Assembly (NCBI GenBank): GCA_934435195.1
Contig: CAKSAJ010000023.1
Location: 1 to 43,759, forward strand
DNA: 43,759 nt
DNA from: an uncultured Schaedlerella sp.
GTDB taxonomy: Bacteria; Bacillota; Clostridia; Lachnospirales; Lachnospiraceae
Reading direction: 5' to 3'
This document shows positions 22,747 through 32,261 of the stretch, in pieces. The notes under the pieces were generated by a model. That model ran no database searches, had not been told where the DNA came from, and was given only the letters and a program-made list of their open reading frames with translations. The position numbers were made by a program, and so were the translations under genes. Every line of letters starts with the position of its first letter. The first letter of the stretch is position 1.

Positions 22747-25056
22747 TTAGTCTACCTCCACTTTAATCTTCTCTTTTACAATCTCTCTGCTACTTTCCAG
22801 ATTGGTTGTATCAACATGATACTCCACGTCCTTTGGCACTTTCACCTGCAATACCAGTCCATCCTGCTCTTCCTTCACCTGAACAGAAATCTCACCTGCC
22901 ACAGAACGATAAATACACTTAAACTCATGCATACTTTCCGGCAGATACGGACAAATCTTTATTTTCTTAAATCCCGGTTCTAAATCTTGAATACCTGCAA
23001 TTCCATTGTAATACCACTCTACAATATGTCCCATCATATCATGACAATGGCTTCTCGGATTGGTCTCCCAATATTCACCCAATGTCGTTTCTCCATCCAG
23101 TACAAATGCATAATAACTTGGATGCTCTTTCCGCAAAATAAATTGGCAGATCAAATCATTCATCTGATATTTTCGTGCTGTCTGAATCACATATGGAAGT
23201 CCGATTTCTCCGCTGACAAATGCGCCTTCTGTTTCCAACGCATCACGAAATGCTTTCACAACGTCCGCTTCTTTGTCCTCCGGCACTAATCCCCAATAAA
23301 GCGGTAACGCTTCTACTGCCTGCGTCATGAATAACTCGTCCGCATGATCCCATGCACGATAACACCAATATCCTTTTTCTGCATTCCAGACAAGCAGCTT
23401 TTCATTGTAGTTTTTCTTTACCTGCTCTGCATAAGCTTCCAGCTTCTTTTTATCCTCAAGTTTCTCAAGAATCTCAGCAAACTTCGCAAGCGTTACGGCA
23501 TCTGCATACAAAAAAGCCGTCTCGATATTTTCTCTTGCAAGTTCATTTTTCGGATTGCCCCAGTCACCCAGACCATGGTTGATAAATCCTTCTTCTGTAA
23601 CCTTTGTTTTCAAATGTTCCAGATATCTCATACCTGCATCGTAGTTATCTTCAATGATCTTCTTGTCACCATAGAACATATAATGCCAATATGTTCCAAG
23701 AATACAGGTGCTTCCCCAACCAATGATATCGTAGAAACTTCCCATTCCCGGAACCGGAAGTACATTCGGAATATAACATGGACACTGTGACGGCATCAGT
23801 CCATCTCCCGGATAAACTCTATTTCCCTCAAAATCATAAAAATAGTCCTGTTCCGTATGCTGTGCTGTCCTCATGTCAAGCAAAAACTTCTCCCACAATT
23901 TACGCCCATTTTTCATATACATAATCGATGGTGCCATCAAATGATTCGGCTCCTGCCATGCGAATCGCTCAATCGTTGGACAGTCGGTATGCACACTGAC
24001 CATATTTGCCTCAACTGCTTTTTCCACCAGCCTATAAATCTGCTCATAACGTTTATCATCACATGTAAATGTTCCATCCGTCTCATATGCACTGCTGATT
24101 GCATGAGCTGTAAGATTACGCATCTCACAATTTTCCGGCTTCTCAACAGCAACATATCTTCCTGCAAAATAGGTAAATTTCATTCTGCATGTTTCCCATT
24201 CATCGTCCTGCCCGATAATATAAGTAATACACGAATCCAAATTTACCCAGCCTTTTGCCATCTGGTCTACATCACCATTCTCCGCAAGTTTCTCGGCAGG
24301 GTAAAGATGAATTTCATCCCCGGCTTTTCCTTTTACTTCAAACTCTAAAATTCCGGACATGTTTTGTGTAAAATCATAGATATCTTTGCTCTGTACGTTA
24401 TTCAAATATTCTCCCTGATAAGAATAGAGCACCTTCACTGGCGGCTGTATCTGGTCAATCATCCGACCAGTCGGCTCTTTCTCCTTTGTAACAATCGAAG
24501 CATTCTCCCAACTTGTCGTATTGAACTCTGCTGTACACCATCCATCCTGATTCTTTCTTCCGTCAATGGTCTCCGAACCATATACATTACTCATTACAAC
24601 CGGATGCTCTTTTACAAGAAAATCTTCATCTGCATGAATAACTTCTACTGTTCCATCAACGTAAGTAATTGTTAATTCTACCGCTAGTACAAGTTCTTTA
24701 CCAAATGGTTTATATGGATTCGGATTTGGCGGCATAAATTCCGGAAATTTGAATGTATAATGCTCGTCCATCTTATAAAACCAGCCGTTTCCAACCTCCG
24801 CTCCAATTACATTTTCCCCTTCTTTTAAATATGACGTTACATTAAATGTTACATATTCAATCAGTTTGTGATAATCCGTCCATCCCGGGTCCAACTCATG
24901 ATCTTCTACCTTGCATCCATTTATATAAAAATGAAACTGACCAAGCCCACATACCTTTGCCTCTGCATGTAAAACTTGCTTACATATTTTTATAATTCTT
25001 CTTGCATAAAATGGTTTTGCTGTTTTATTTGTAATCCAGTTTCCTAATATTCCCAT
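22747..25056 (-). CDS. Glycoside hydrolase family 78 alpha-L-rhamnosidase
   Basis: This 769-residue cytoplasmic enzyme removes alpha-L-rhamnose. The N-terminal beta domains (VCGLGQFHFYINGCKVEDHELDPGWTDY, given by the parts GLGQFHFYING and DPGWTDY; VGNGWFY) and the catalytic barrel (TDCPTIERFAWQEPNH; GLGDWG; DGETTLGEYWETNP; SHCHDMMGHIVEWYYNGIAGI) are those of GH78. It starts opposite the AraC gene at 25248. With GH43 and esterases it suggests breakdown of pectic or other plant rhamnose-containing glycans. Confidence 0.92.
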   Translation of the reverse strand: MGILGNWITNKTAKPFYARRIIKICKQVLHAEAKVCGLGQFHFYINGCKVEDHELDPGWTDYHKLIEYVTFNVTSYLKEGENVIGAEVGNGWFYKMDEHYTFKFPEFMPPNPNPYKPFGKELVLAVELTITYVDGTVEVIHADEDFLVKEHPVVMSNVYGSETIDGRKNQDGWCTAEFNTTSWENASIVTKEKEPTGRMIDQIQPPVKVLYSYQGEYLNNVQSKDIYDFTQNMSGILEFEVKGKAGDEIHLYPAEKLAENGDVDQMAKGWVNLDSCITYIIGQDDEWETCRMKFTYFAGRYVAVEKPENCEMRNLTAHAISSAYETDGTFTCDDKRYEQIYRLVEKAVEANMVSVHTDCPTIERFAWQEPNHLMAPSIMYMKNGRKLWEKFLLDMRTAQHTEQDYFYDFEGNRVYPGDGLMPSQCPCYIPNVLPVPGMGSFYDIIGWGSTCILGTYWHYMFYGDKKIIEDNYDAGMRYLEHLKTKVTEEGFINHGLGDWGNPKNELARENIETAFLYADAVTLAKFAEILEKLEDKKKLEAYAEQVKKNYNEKLLVWNAEKGYWCYRAWDHADELFMTQAVEALPLYWGLVPEDKEADVVKAFRDALETEGAFVSGEIGLPYVIQTARKYQMNDLICQFILRKEHPSYYAFVLDGETTLGEYWETNPRSHCHDMMGHIVEWYYNGIAGIQDLEPGFKKIKICPYLPESMHEFKCIYRSVAGEISVQVKEEQDGLVLQVKVPKDVEYHVDTTNLESSREIVKEKIKVEVD

Positions 25057-25247
25057 TATCCAGATTCTCCTTCTGCTTTATTATATTTCATAGTATAGCA
25101 ATCCCTCATTTTACAACAAAGTTGCAAATCAGACATTCCAGCATTACAAAGATGACATTTCTATGAATTTTAAAGAATTTTAAATTTGTCTTTGGTATAA
25201 TAAATATAGCAAATTAACACTAATATCAGACAGCGAAAGGATACTTT

Positions 25248-26612
25248 ATGCGATTTTATGATGCTTACGAATATGAAATAGATACAAATTTATGTAAGAC
25301 CGAGCAAAGATTAAAAGACTTGTATTTCGAAAATCAAGACCGGCACTTAGAGAAACCACATGATATTAAGGATTGCCGAGATATTTTTGTCAAAGCCAGT
25401 CAGACAGATGATTGTTTATTTCCTAAATTCCTGGTCGATAATCTGGAAGAGGATTTATTTTTTCATAAAAACTTAGATTGCGAAATCTATAAACATTTTC
25501 GTTATCTTCCATGCAACTGGCACTCCCATTCTTTTCTGGAAGTGCTCTGTGTTTTGCATGGTTCATGTTACAACTATATTCAGGAGCAAAAATTGGAGAT
25601 GCAGGCCGGTGATATTTGCATCATTGCACCAAATACACCACATGCTGTCAGTGTGTTTTCCGATGACTGTATCGTGTTCAATATTATACTTAGAACCAGC
25701 ACCTTTGAGACTGCTTTCTTCGGAACCTTATCGGAAAATGATGTGTTATCAGATTTTTTCATGCGTATGTTATATCATTCACCGACACACCCTTACCTTC
25801 TGTTCCGTACACACGGTGACCACGAATTATTTAATTATGTCGGCTATGCTTATGAAGAATTTATTGGAAACCGTCAATATAAAAACCGGATGCTCAATTC
25901 CATTATCGATGCATTTTTCATTACGCTGCTTCGCAATCATGGGGCAAATGTTATCGTTCCATCACTGGTTGAAGATGACCAGAACGAAAACCTGATGTTC
26001 ATTCTCAAATATATGCAGGAGCATTTCGCTACTGTTACTTTGAAAGAATTGTCCACATTCTTCAATTACAGTGAACGTCAGTTACAGAGAATCATCAAAT
26101 CCAGCACCGGTATGAATTTCAGTGAAAATATCCAGCAATTACGTATGAACCAGGCTACCCGCCTGCTTGCTAATCCAGATATTTCCATCATCTCTTCAAA
26201 AGGTGTTTTCTCCGGCAAATCAAAAGCAAATCTCTTCTCCAGCCAGCAGCCTGCCATGTCTGCCCATTTTGCTGCATCAGAATACATCTGCGATTTTGCT
26301 GCCGCTGTTGCCTGCGTTGCAAGTCCAAGTCCATGCGGTCCTTCTTCAAACACATGCAATTCAAACGGAATCTTGTGTTCTGCCAGTGCATTTGCCATGC
26401 GAAGTGAATGCTGTACCGGAACCAGTTCATCCGATGCGGTTGCCCACAGATACATCGGCGGTGTATTCTCTGTCACATGTCTTGCTGGGCTGACTTCATC
26501 CAGCAGTTCTTCCGATGGTTCTCCTGTTCCTAAGAATGCTGTATTGGATGCCTTGAAAAACTGTACATTCATCGGGTCTTCATTTTTTACATTATCTCTC
26601 ATAAAAATGTAA
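25248..26612 (+). pseudogene. AraC-family regulator, 3' part lost; frame continues antisense through an esterase gene
   Basis: Residues 1-315 read as a normal AraC regulator: cupin sensor (NWHSHSFLEVLCVLHGSC, GDICIIAPNTPHAVSV) and first HTH (VTLKELSTFFNYSERQLQRIIK). After LLANPDISI (about 26186) the family sequence ends. The second HTH (normally about 40 residues) is missing, and the remaining 140 residues are the antisense of the esterase gene on the minus strand. So AraC coding sequence covers about 25248-26190 only. The gene is divergent from GH78 and was probably its activator. Without the second HTH it should bind DNA poorly or not at all. Confidence 0.8.
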
Positions 26613-27133
26613 TCACTCAATGTATAACCAAGAATTGCTGCAGCCGGACGGAATTTTTCTTTGTCTTCATGGAAATATTCACTGATCGTATCAGTATGCC
26701 AATTGGTTGCATACATTGCCGCATTGTGTGCTCCTGCTGAGAATCCGCATACTGCGATGCGATTTACATCAACCAACCACTCTTCCGCATGCTCACGAAT
26801 AATTAACATCGCTTTTCCAATCTCGCGCATCTGTGTCGGATACAGACACGCTTCTTTTACCTCAAGCGGTTTTGAAATATCCGGGAATCCATCCGCTTTT
26901 CCACCACTATAAGTTGAATATCTTAGAACAAAGGTGTGATATCCCATGGATGCAAATTTCATCGCAATCGGTTCTGCTTCTCTGTCTGAACAGCTCATAT
27001 ACCCACCACCAGGACAGATCAGAATTGCCGGACGTTTCCCTCCTGCCAGCATCTCTGGTGAATCCTGCAATACATAGGTTGTTAATGTAACATCTTCTCG
27101 ATTTTCATATAATTTGATTACTTCTGTTTTCAT
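26078..27133 (-). CDS. Alpha/beta-hydrolase acetyl-esterase, 3' end replaced
   Basis: The first 315 or so residues form an esterase: oxyanion stretch ICPGGGYMSCSD, nucleophile in GFSAGAHNA, acid in ASDELVP and His in GPHGLGLA. The last 35 or so residues (from about MMEISGLASRR) are the antisense of the AraC gene, so its native 3' end is lost at about 26190. The catalytic triad is complete and the fold probably is too. It lies downstream of the sialate O-acetylesterase-type gene in the same direction and may remove acetyl groups from plant oligosaccharides. It resembles the esterase at 17180-18154. Confidence 0.82.
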   Translation of the reverse strand: MKTEVIKLYENREDVTLTTYVLQDSPEMLAGGKRPAILICPGGGYMSCSDREAEPIAMKFASMGYHTFVLRYSTYSGGKADGFPDISKPLEVKEACLYPTQMREIGKAMLIIREHAEEWLVDVNRIAVCGFSAGAHNAAMYATNWHTDTISEYFHEDKEKFRPAAAILGYTLSDYIFMRDNVKNEDPMNVQFFKASNTAFLGTGEPSEELLDEVSPARHVTENTPPMYLWATASDELVPVQHSLRMANALAEHKIPFELHVFEEGPHGLGLATQATAAAKSQMYSDAAKWADMAGCWLEKRFAFDLPEKTPFEEMMEISGLASRRVAWFIRNCWIFSLKFIPVLDLMILCN

Positions 27134-27197
27134 ACTGTCGCTCTCCTTTCTTTTACCTGCTACTATTTTTCAGTAAACTCTTATTTATGAATTCTGC

Positions 27198-28730
27198 CTA
27201 GCACTCTGCCTCAAACGGAATTGCCGGAATACCTGCTGAATTATATACATTTACAAGATACCACGAAGTTTTCGCAAATTTCACTTTCAACGGCTCTTCC
27301 TCTGCCTGTTCTACATTCAATATCAATTTATTGCCTTCTGCTGCAAATGTATATGCTTTTTCTTCCTCTCCGGCAAATACATGCAAACACTCTATCACAT
27401 CACCTTTAACTTTGATTCCCTCTCCTGCGTTAGTCTATGTGATTGTCACAACATTTTTCTCACGTGTAACTGATTCCATACGTGGCGCATCTGCAAGAAT
27501 ATCCTCGCCATATGCATATTTTCTTGCAAGTAACGCAAGTCTCTCTCCCACGACTTTCTTATTCTTCGGATGAATATCCAACTGCTCTCCCGCATCTGAA
27601 ATCGAACACAAATGCACATTTTCCACTGTGTCTGCTGTCTCCTGCTGGCACTGACGAATAATCGGATATTCATTTGGTCTGTCATTATCCATCCATTTCT
27701 CAAATCCCGGGAGCTGTACGATTAAAAATGGTAACGTGTCATCCTTCCATAACGCTCTCCAATCGGATATAAGTCCGGACAACATCTCTTTATAAAGTAT
27801 GTTCATTCCTGGATGATCATCATCACTTTCTCCTTGATACCACAAAACTCCATTCATTCCATATGGTGCAACTGTCTTTACCATATGTTCATACAGACTT
27901 CCCGGTATATTTTGTGGCATCAACATAATAAGATATTCTTGTACTACATCCATTCCACCTAGTTTAGAGAAAAATTCCTGTATTTCTTCTGAACTTCTTG
28001 TTTTCGGAAGCGTAAATTCTGTAAATTCATCTGCGAACATATTTCCTCTATCATTCATTGGGTTACTCTTCTGCTTTTCCCAATATTCTTTCATATCAAG
28101 ATTTGAAATCTGCTTCTCATAATCTTCTATCCATGCCGGTCCAACCTTTTTCACAGTCTCCTGGCTCATCCATGCACATGCAACCGTTCCACCCCAATTA
28201 CATCCGATAATCCCTACAGGTACATTCAACTCTTTTTCTAACGCTTTTTGGAAATAATATCCTACTGCTGAAAAATATTCCAAATCTTCTTTTGTTGCTT
28301 TCCTCCAGACAGCCTGTCGTGAATAATCAAATATTTCTAGCTGTCCATCAAAACACACCTCTGGAACATCATAAAAACGAAGTCTATTCTTCGGCAGTTC
28401 TTTCATAGACTCTTCTTTGTGCTTCTCATAACGCATCCAGAATTCCATGTTAGACTGTCCACCGGCAACCCATACTTCACCAACTGCAACGTCTTTATAT
28501 TGCAAATGCTCTGTCTCTGTGGAAATATGCATCACTTCATCTTCGGATGCTTTTAATTTCGGAATCCAAACTGACCATTCCCCATTTTCTTTTGCAATTG
28601 TACTTTCTTTTTTTCCTTGAATCTCTACCGTAACTGTTGTTTCTGGTTCACTTTTTCCCCATACACAAATTCCTTTTCCTCTTTGAAGAATCATTCCATC
28701 TTGAAATATTTTCGCTGTCTGTAACATCAT
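27198..28730 (-). pseudogene. Sialate O-acetylesterase-type SGNH esterase with in-frame amber codon
   Basis: One frame of 511 codons is broken by a single TAG at 27435-27437. The first part (431 residues) has an N-terminal beta region, SGNH block I GGQSNME, block III WYQGESDD and a catalytic His in DIHPKNKKVVGERLA. The tail (78 residues, TNAGEGIKVKGD to PFEAEC) is the expected C-terminal beta domain, in the same frame. The stop lies between VTIT and TNAGEG, where relatives probably have an aromatic residue. It could be a true nonsense mutation, leaving a protein with all catalytic residues, or a readthrough site. The gene heads an operon with the esterase at 26078-27133 and is under the TetR operator. 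Confidence 0.8.
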
Positions 28731-28785
28731 TTCCTCCTATTCTGAAAAACCGAACTCTGTTCTTCTATAGTATTTTCGCTACATA

Positions 28786-28814
28786 AAATAACTTAACACT
28801 ATGTTAACTTATTT
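28786..28814. promoter_or_regulatory. Operator between the TetR gene and the SGNH esterase gene
   Basis: AAATAACTTAACA (28786-28798), a 3-base centre and TGTTAACTTATTT (28802-28814) form a 13-3-13 inverted repeat with one mismatch. It overlaps a possible -35 (TTAAGT) of the esterase gene on the minus strand. It is a likely site for the adjacent TetR-family protein. Confidence 0.65.
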
Positions 28815-28904
28815 TTCTTTAAAATTCAAGAATCTTTAGACTTTACGAATAACTTTCTTTGCTGTTATAATTATAGAACATAAACCATAGGGAGAACAGA
28901 TATC

Positions 28905-29558
28905 ATGGATCAAACTGCTTATTTTAATCAGATGCGAACGAAAAGAAAATCTGAGATTCTTGCTGCTGCCAGAAAAATGTTATTAAAAGATGGCGTGTCT
29001 TCATTTACTATGCAAAAACTCGCAAAAAAACTGGATATATCTACGGTAACTTTATATAAATATTTTAAAAATATGGAAGATATTCTGTCAGCCATCGAAG
29101 ATGAAATCATTCCTCGCACCATTACAAAAATCCTAGAAGAAAATGAGAAATCTATACAGATACAACTTCCTGATTCTTATCTGGAACAGTTTCTTCAATT
29201 ACTCCACTCATTTTTTTACGAAACATTGAAACATAAAGATGACCTTACCCTATTACTTTTGATCAACACCTATGTACAGGATACTCCTGCAGCTCAAAAA
29301 CATTCAGACAAAATGGCACTTTGTACAGCTACACTCAATACCAGAACCGAACAACTTTTACTGAATGCCCGGAAAAATGGAGAGCTGAAAAACGAAATTG
29401 ATATTCCACATTCCCTGAACTTTATTCACACAATCACATTATCTACTTTGCAGCATATTGGACTCTTATCTGCCAAAGAATTCAAGAACCAAAAGCAAGC
29501 ACTACAAACTCATGTTGATGAAATCATTGCAATGTTCCGTGTATATTTAGCTGCATAG
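28905..29558 (+). CDS. TetR-family transcriptional regulator
   Basis: A 217-residue protein. The N-terminal HTH (about 12-58: KRKSEILAAARKMLLKDGVSSF, given by the part ILAAARKMLLKDG; LDISTVTLYKYFKNMEDILSA) is a standard TetR domain. The rest is helical and should hold the ligand pocket. The start follows AGGGAG. It is divergent from the SGNH esterase gene, with the 29-bp operator between them, so it probably represses that operon and itself. Confidence 0.93.
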   Translation: MDQTAYFNQMRTKRKSEILAAARKMLLKDGVSSFTMQKLAKKLDISTVTLYKYFKNMEDILSAIEDEIIPRTITKILEENEKSIQIQLPDSYLEQFLQLLHSFFYETLKHKDDLTLLLLINTYVQDTPAAQKHSDKMALCTATLNTRTEQLLLNARKNGELKNEIDIPHSLNFIHTITLSTLQHIGLLSAKEFKNQKQALQTHVDEIIAMFRVYLAA

Positions 29559-29614
29559 TTTACGTAAGGCTGCAGAAACAATCCACTGGATTTGTGAAAG
29601 TATGCACTGCAACA

Positions 29615-29662
29615 AAAAGGACTTCACTTTTATAGAAATGCCTATAAAAATGAAGTCCTTTT
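29615..29662. terminator. Bidirectional terminator
   Basis: AAAAGGACTTCA (29615-29626) and TGAAGTCCTTTT (29651-29662) form a 12-bp stem extended by TTTTATAG/CTATAAAA. A and T runs on both sides let it serve the convergent TetR and Rpn genes. Confidence 0.8.
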
Positions 29663-29706
29663 ACTGCTTTTTAGAATACTTCCCAATCTGGTTTTAAATC
29701 TCTCAC

Positions 29707-30582
29707 TTATAGTTCATCTACAATCTTTCGTATAACCTCAATATCCTCTACCAAATCCTCTGCTATAATGTCGACACTTTGACCTTTGGCAAGTTTCTTT
29801 TTAACCTGTTGTTTTAATAATTCCTCTCTACCAAGCTTGATTCCATTCTTAAGTCCACGTCTCTCTGCACTATGCATATAGGAATTATAATCCCGAATTG
29901 CCTTTTGGCGGGCTTCATATTCCATTCGCTTTATTTCATCTTCACTCATATTTTTTAATGCTTCGTATGCCTCGCCAATATATTCATCCTTCTCTGCCAT
30001 TTTTTTGAAATCCTCCTCACATGTCCCACCAAAGAAACGCATCCATTTCATAAGGTCCGTTTCATTTTGCTGCTCAGGAGGTAATTTAGAAAGTTCAAGG
30101 ACATGCATTTCTATCAGGTCTGTATATTCTTCCCCAGATTCCGTATCACACAAAGCAATCCTTCGGTAACATTTATCGTCTTCAAACAATGAAAAACATA
30201 AAATACCGACCTGTATGCATTTCTGGAGTTTATCATAATCCTCTCCTTCTTTAATCTGTTCCGTATACATCTTGCTCACATAATAAACAGAACGATTCGC
30301 CCAGAAGTCATACGATTCAACCTGCATTTCCAAATCAATTTGAACGCCGCTTTTCAATTCAACTCGTACATCTAAGATTCCATATTTATCCTCGGGATAT
30401 CTTTTCCTGAGAATCGTCGGCATCAGTGTTGTTGATTCAACTTCTGTCGGGTCCACATTTAACAATGCTGCTATCAGCCCTTTTCGTACCTTCTCATCCT
30501 GCATCAGCTCTTTAAAACAGAAATCCACGGTGGGTAACATTATAAAATTGTCTGTTTTCTTTGCTTCATTTGTTTTTCTCAT
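29707..30582 (-). CDS. Rpn/PD-(D/E)XK transposase-like nuclease family protein
   Basis: The 291-residue protein begins LPTVDFCFKELMQDEKV. It then has the nuclease core: LDVRVELKSGVQIDLEMQV, with the acidic residues of the PD-(D/E)XK fold, and ANRSVYYVSKMYTEQIKEGEDYDKL, given by the parts NRSVYYVSKMYTEQ and GEDYDKL. The C-terminus is a coiled-coil (AEKDEYIGEAYEAL to the end). The family includes the recombination-promoting Rpn proteins and is common in many copies in gut bacteria. It stands alone. Confidence 0.85.
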   Translation of the reverse strand: MRKTNEAKKTDNFIMLPTVDFCFKELMQDEKVRKGLIAALLNVDPTEVESTTLMPTILRKRYPEDKYGILDVRVELKSGVQIDLEMQVESYDFWANRSVYYVSKMYTEQIKEGEDYDKLQKCIQVGILCFSLFEDDKCYRRIALCDTESGEEYTDLIEMHVLELSKLPPEQQNETDLMKWMRFFGGTCEEDFKKMAEKDEYIGEAYEALKNMSEDEIKRMEYEARQKAIRDYNSYMHSAERRGLKNGIKLGREELLKQQVKKKLAKGQSVDIIAEDLVEDIEVIRKIVDEL

Positions 30583-30893
30583 AGAAATTCTCCTCTCTTT
30601 TACGACAGCCCCGCTGCAAGAAAAGATACAAGAATCCCTCTTTAGATATAGTTAGTTTATCACATAGATTTTACCTGCGAAAGTACTTGTATGCATTTTT
30701 AATTAGCTGCTGTCTCGTTGTTTTCATCGGATTATCTGCTCGAATAATTGAGCTTTTGAATTGAAACACCGATTTGATTAATAGATTTCTTTCCAGATGA
30801 ATGAATATCATCTGAGTGGATTTAGAATAGCATATGTTCTATCGCATTGCAAGAAAAAAAGAGCACGATTTCTTCTGCTCTTTCTTCTTAACT
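30583..30893. other. Intergenic region upstream of the Rpn gene
   Basis: No gene is supported in these 311 bp. It holds CAGATGA-N7-TCATCTG (30794-30814) and the terminator of beta-phosphoglucomutase (30858-30883). Confidence 0.5.
30858..30883 (-). terminator. Terminator of the beta-phosphoglucomutase gene
   Basis: AAAGAGCA (30858-30865) and TGCTCTTT (30876-30883) form a stem followed on the minus strand by a run of seven T. It starts 11 bp after the gene's end. Confidence 0.8.
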
Positions 30894-31535
30894 TTATTCA
30901 ATTCCAGCAATCTTTAACAATTCTTCAAATTTCTGAATCTTATAATCTGCTTTCTCATATCCTGATGCATCGCCGATTCCCACTGCTTCCATCTCTGCTG
31001 CCTTAGCCGCATCAATTCCTGCATAAGCGTCTTCTACAACGACACAGTCTTCCGGTTTCTCACCAAGGAATTCTCCCGCTTTTAAGAATACTTCCGGATC
31101 TGGTTTGGAATGTGTAATGTTATTTCCATCTGAAATTGCATCGAATGCATCTAATAATTCAACCTTCTCCAGAATAAATTTTGCATTTTTACTTGAAGAA
31201 CCAATCGCCAGTTTAAATCCAGCCTCATGCAGTTTTTTTAATGTATCTCGAACCTGATTGGTCACATCTGCTGCTGTCATCGTTTTTAAAAGTTCTCTGT
31301 AAGTATTATTCTTCTCTTCCATCAATTCGGCTTTCTGCTCTGCTGTCAGCGGAGTTCCTTCATACTTTTCAAGAATGATTTCCAGGCTCTCCGCACGGCT
31401 TACACCTCGAAGTCTGTTATTGATTGTCTCATCAAAGTAAATCCCCATTCTATCCGCCATTTTCTTCCATGCCTGATAATGGAATTTATCTGTAAATACA
31501 ATTACCCCGTCAAGATCAAAAATAAATGCCTTCAT
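30894..31535 (-). CDS. pgmB: Beta-phosphoglucomutase
   Basis: This 213-residue HAD-superfamily enzyme converts beta-glucose 1-phosphate to glucose 6-phosphate. Motif I is FDLDGVIVFTDKFH (the nucleophile Asp8 and acid Asp10), followed by the cap with LRGVSRAESLE, motif II (GSSSKN), Lys in THSKPDPEVF and the metal Glu-Asp in VVVEDAYAGI. These match PgmB. It handles products of maltose, trehalose or similar phosphorylases; none is visible nearby. A cluster of TTTCGCGAAA palindromes lies 136-230 bp upstream of its start. Confidence 0.93.
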   Translation of the reverse strand: MKAFIFDLDGVIVFTDKFHYQAWKKMADRMGIYFDETINNRLRGVSRAESLEIILEKYEGTPLTAEQKAELMEEKNNTYRELLKTMTAADVTNQVRDTLKKLHEAGFKLAIGSSSKNAKFILEKVELLDAFDAISDGNNITHSKPDPEVFLKAGEFLGEKPEDCVVVEDAYAGIDAAKAAEMEAVGIGDASGYEKADYKIQKFEELLKIAGIE

Positions 31536-31670
31536 TTTCTATATTTCCTCCATTTCAAATACACTACATTTTTTAGTCCTTATATTTTTATTGTAATGTG
31601 TAGTGTGCGACTTCTCCATGTAGGTTCTTTAGAAAAATCCGGCATATTTTTATATTTTATTCATACACTA

Positions 31671-31765
31671 TTTCGCGAAATATAACAAGAAATCGCGAAA
31701 TCAAGATTGTTAATTTCCTCAAATCTTCTTTTATTTCGCAAAACAGCTATTATATTTCGCGAAAT
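31671..31765. promoter_or_regulatory. Cluster of TTTCGCGAAA palindromes
   Basis: ATTTCGCGAAAT stands at 31670-31681 and 31754-31765. Variant copies occur at about 31691-31700 (AATCGCGAAA) and 31734-31743 (TTTCGCAAAA). Centres are 20, 43 and 21 bp apart, so the sites come in pairs two helical turns apart. This looks like a binding array for an unknown regulator upstream of pgmB. Confidence 0.6.
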
Positions 31766-31821
31766 TTTGTTTTTATAATCACTAATTTCGTAATATTAAC
31801 AAGTTAGACGAATTTAGCAAA

Positions 31822-31862
31822 AAATCGCCAGTCAACAGCATCTCACTGTCGGCTGACGATTT
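31822..31862 (-). terminator. Terminator of NIF3/CutA-like gene copy 1
   Basis: AAATCGCCAGTC and GGCTGACGATTT pair with one mismatch and one wobble, with an inner ACAG/CTGT stem. On the minus strand a T6 run follows. The same hairpin, with small changes, follows copy 2 at 41456-41494. Confidence 0.75.
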
Positions 31863-31892
31863 ACTTACTTTATAATAACTGGCCTCTTTCAT

Positions 31893-32225
31893 CTACAAAA
31901 AACTCGTCCTATAAATCGGAAGTGCATTAATCACCGGTTCTTCGTACGGATGCACCTCTTTAATTGCACGGATTGTCTCCTCGACTTTCTCAGTATATAC
32001 CGTTACTTCTACTTTCGCTTCCGGTTCGCAACTGACCTCTCCCGCTTTTCCTATATAAGGATCTGTTCCGTCCAATGGTCTCCAATAACTGATAAGCTGC
32101 GAACATGACATACACGAGTCATACTTTCCTATATGCCCTGCATCCACTGATTGTAGTGCTTTCTGTAGTTGTGTAATATGAGTTTCCGGAATAAAGATTT
32201 CCAGTTTACAATATTTAAAATCCAT
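31893..32225 (-). CDS. NIF3/CutA-like small protein, copy 1
   Basis: A 110-residue protein with the CutA1/PII-like fold found alone or inserted in NIF3 (YqfO) proteins: YCKLEIFIPETHITQLQKAL, GHIGKYDSCMSC, YWRPLDGTDPYIG and HPYEEPVINALPI. The function is unknown; NIF3-type HPYEEP motifs are thought to line a ligand or metal site. The ATG at 32225 follows GAGGTGAAGAAA. The gene at 41521-41853 is 103/110 identical in protein sequence. Confidence 0.8.
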   Translation of the reverse strand: MDFKYCKLEIFIPETHITQLQKALQSVDAGHIGKYDSCMSCSQLISYWRPLDGTDPYIGKAGEVSCEPEAKVEVTVYTEKVEETIRAIKEVHPYEEPVINALPIYRTSFL

Positions 32226-32261
32226 TTTCTTCACCTCTTATATAATACCAGACAAAAGCCA

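Noticed and set aside
22987..24675. Several plus-strand open frames of 76-163 codons opposite GH78
   Set aside because: All lie antisense to a clear GH78 gene, have no RBS, and read as Cys/Ile/Leu/His-rich nonsense.
30794..30814. Inverted repeat CAGATGA-N7-TCATCTG as an operator
   Set aside because: It lies between a terminator and the upstream region of the Rpn gene with no gene clearly controlled by it; too short to claim.
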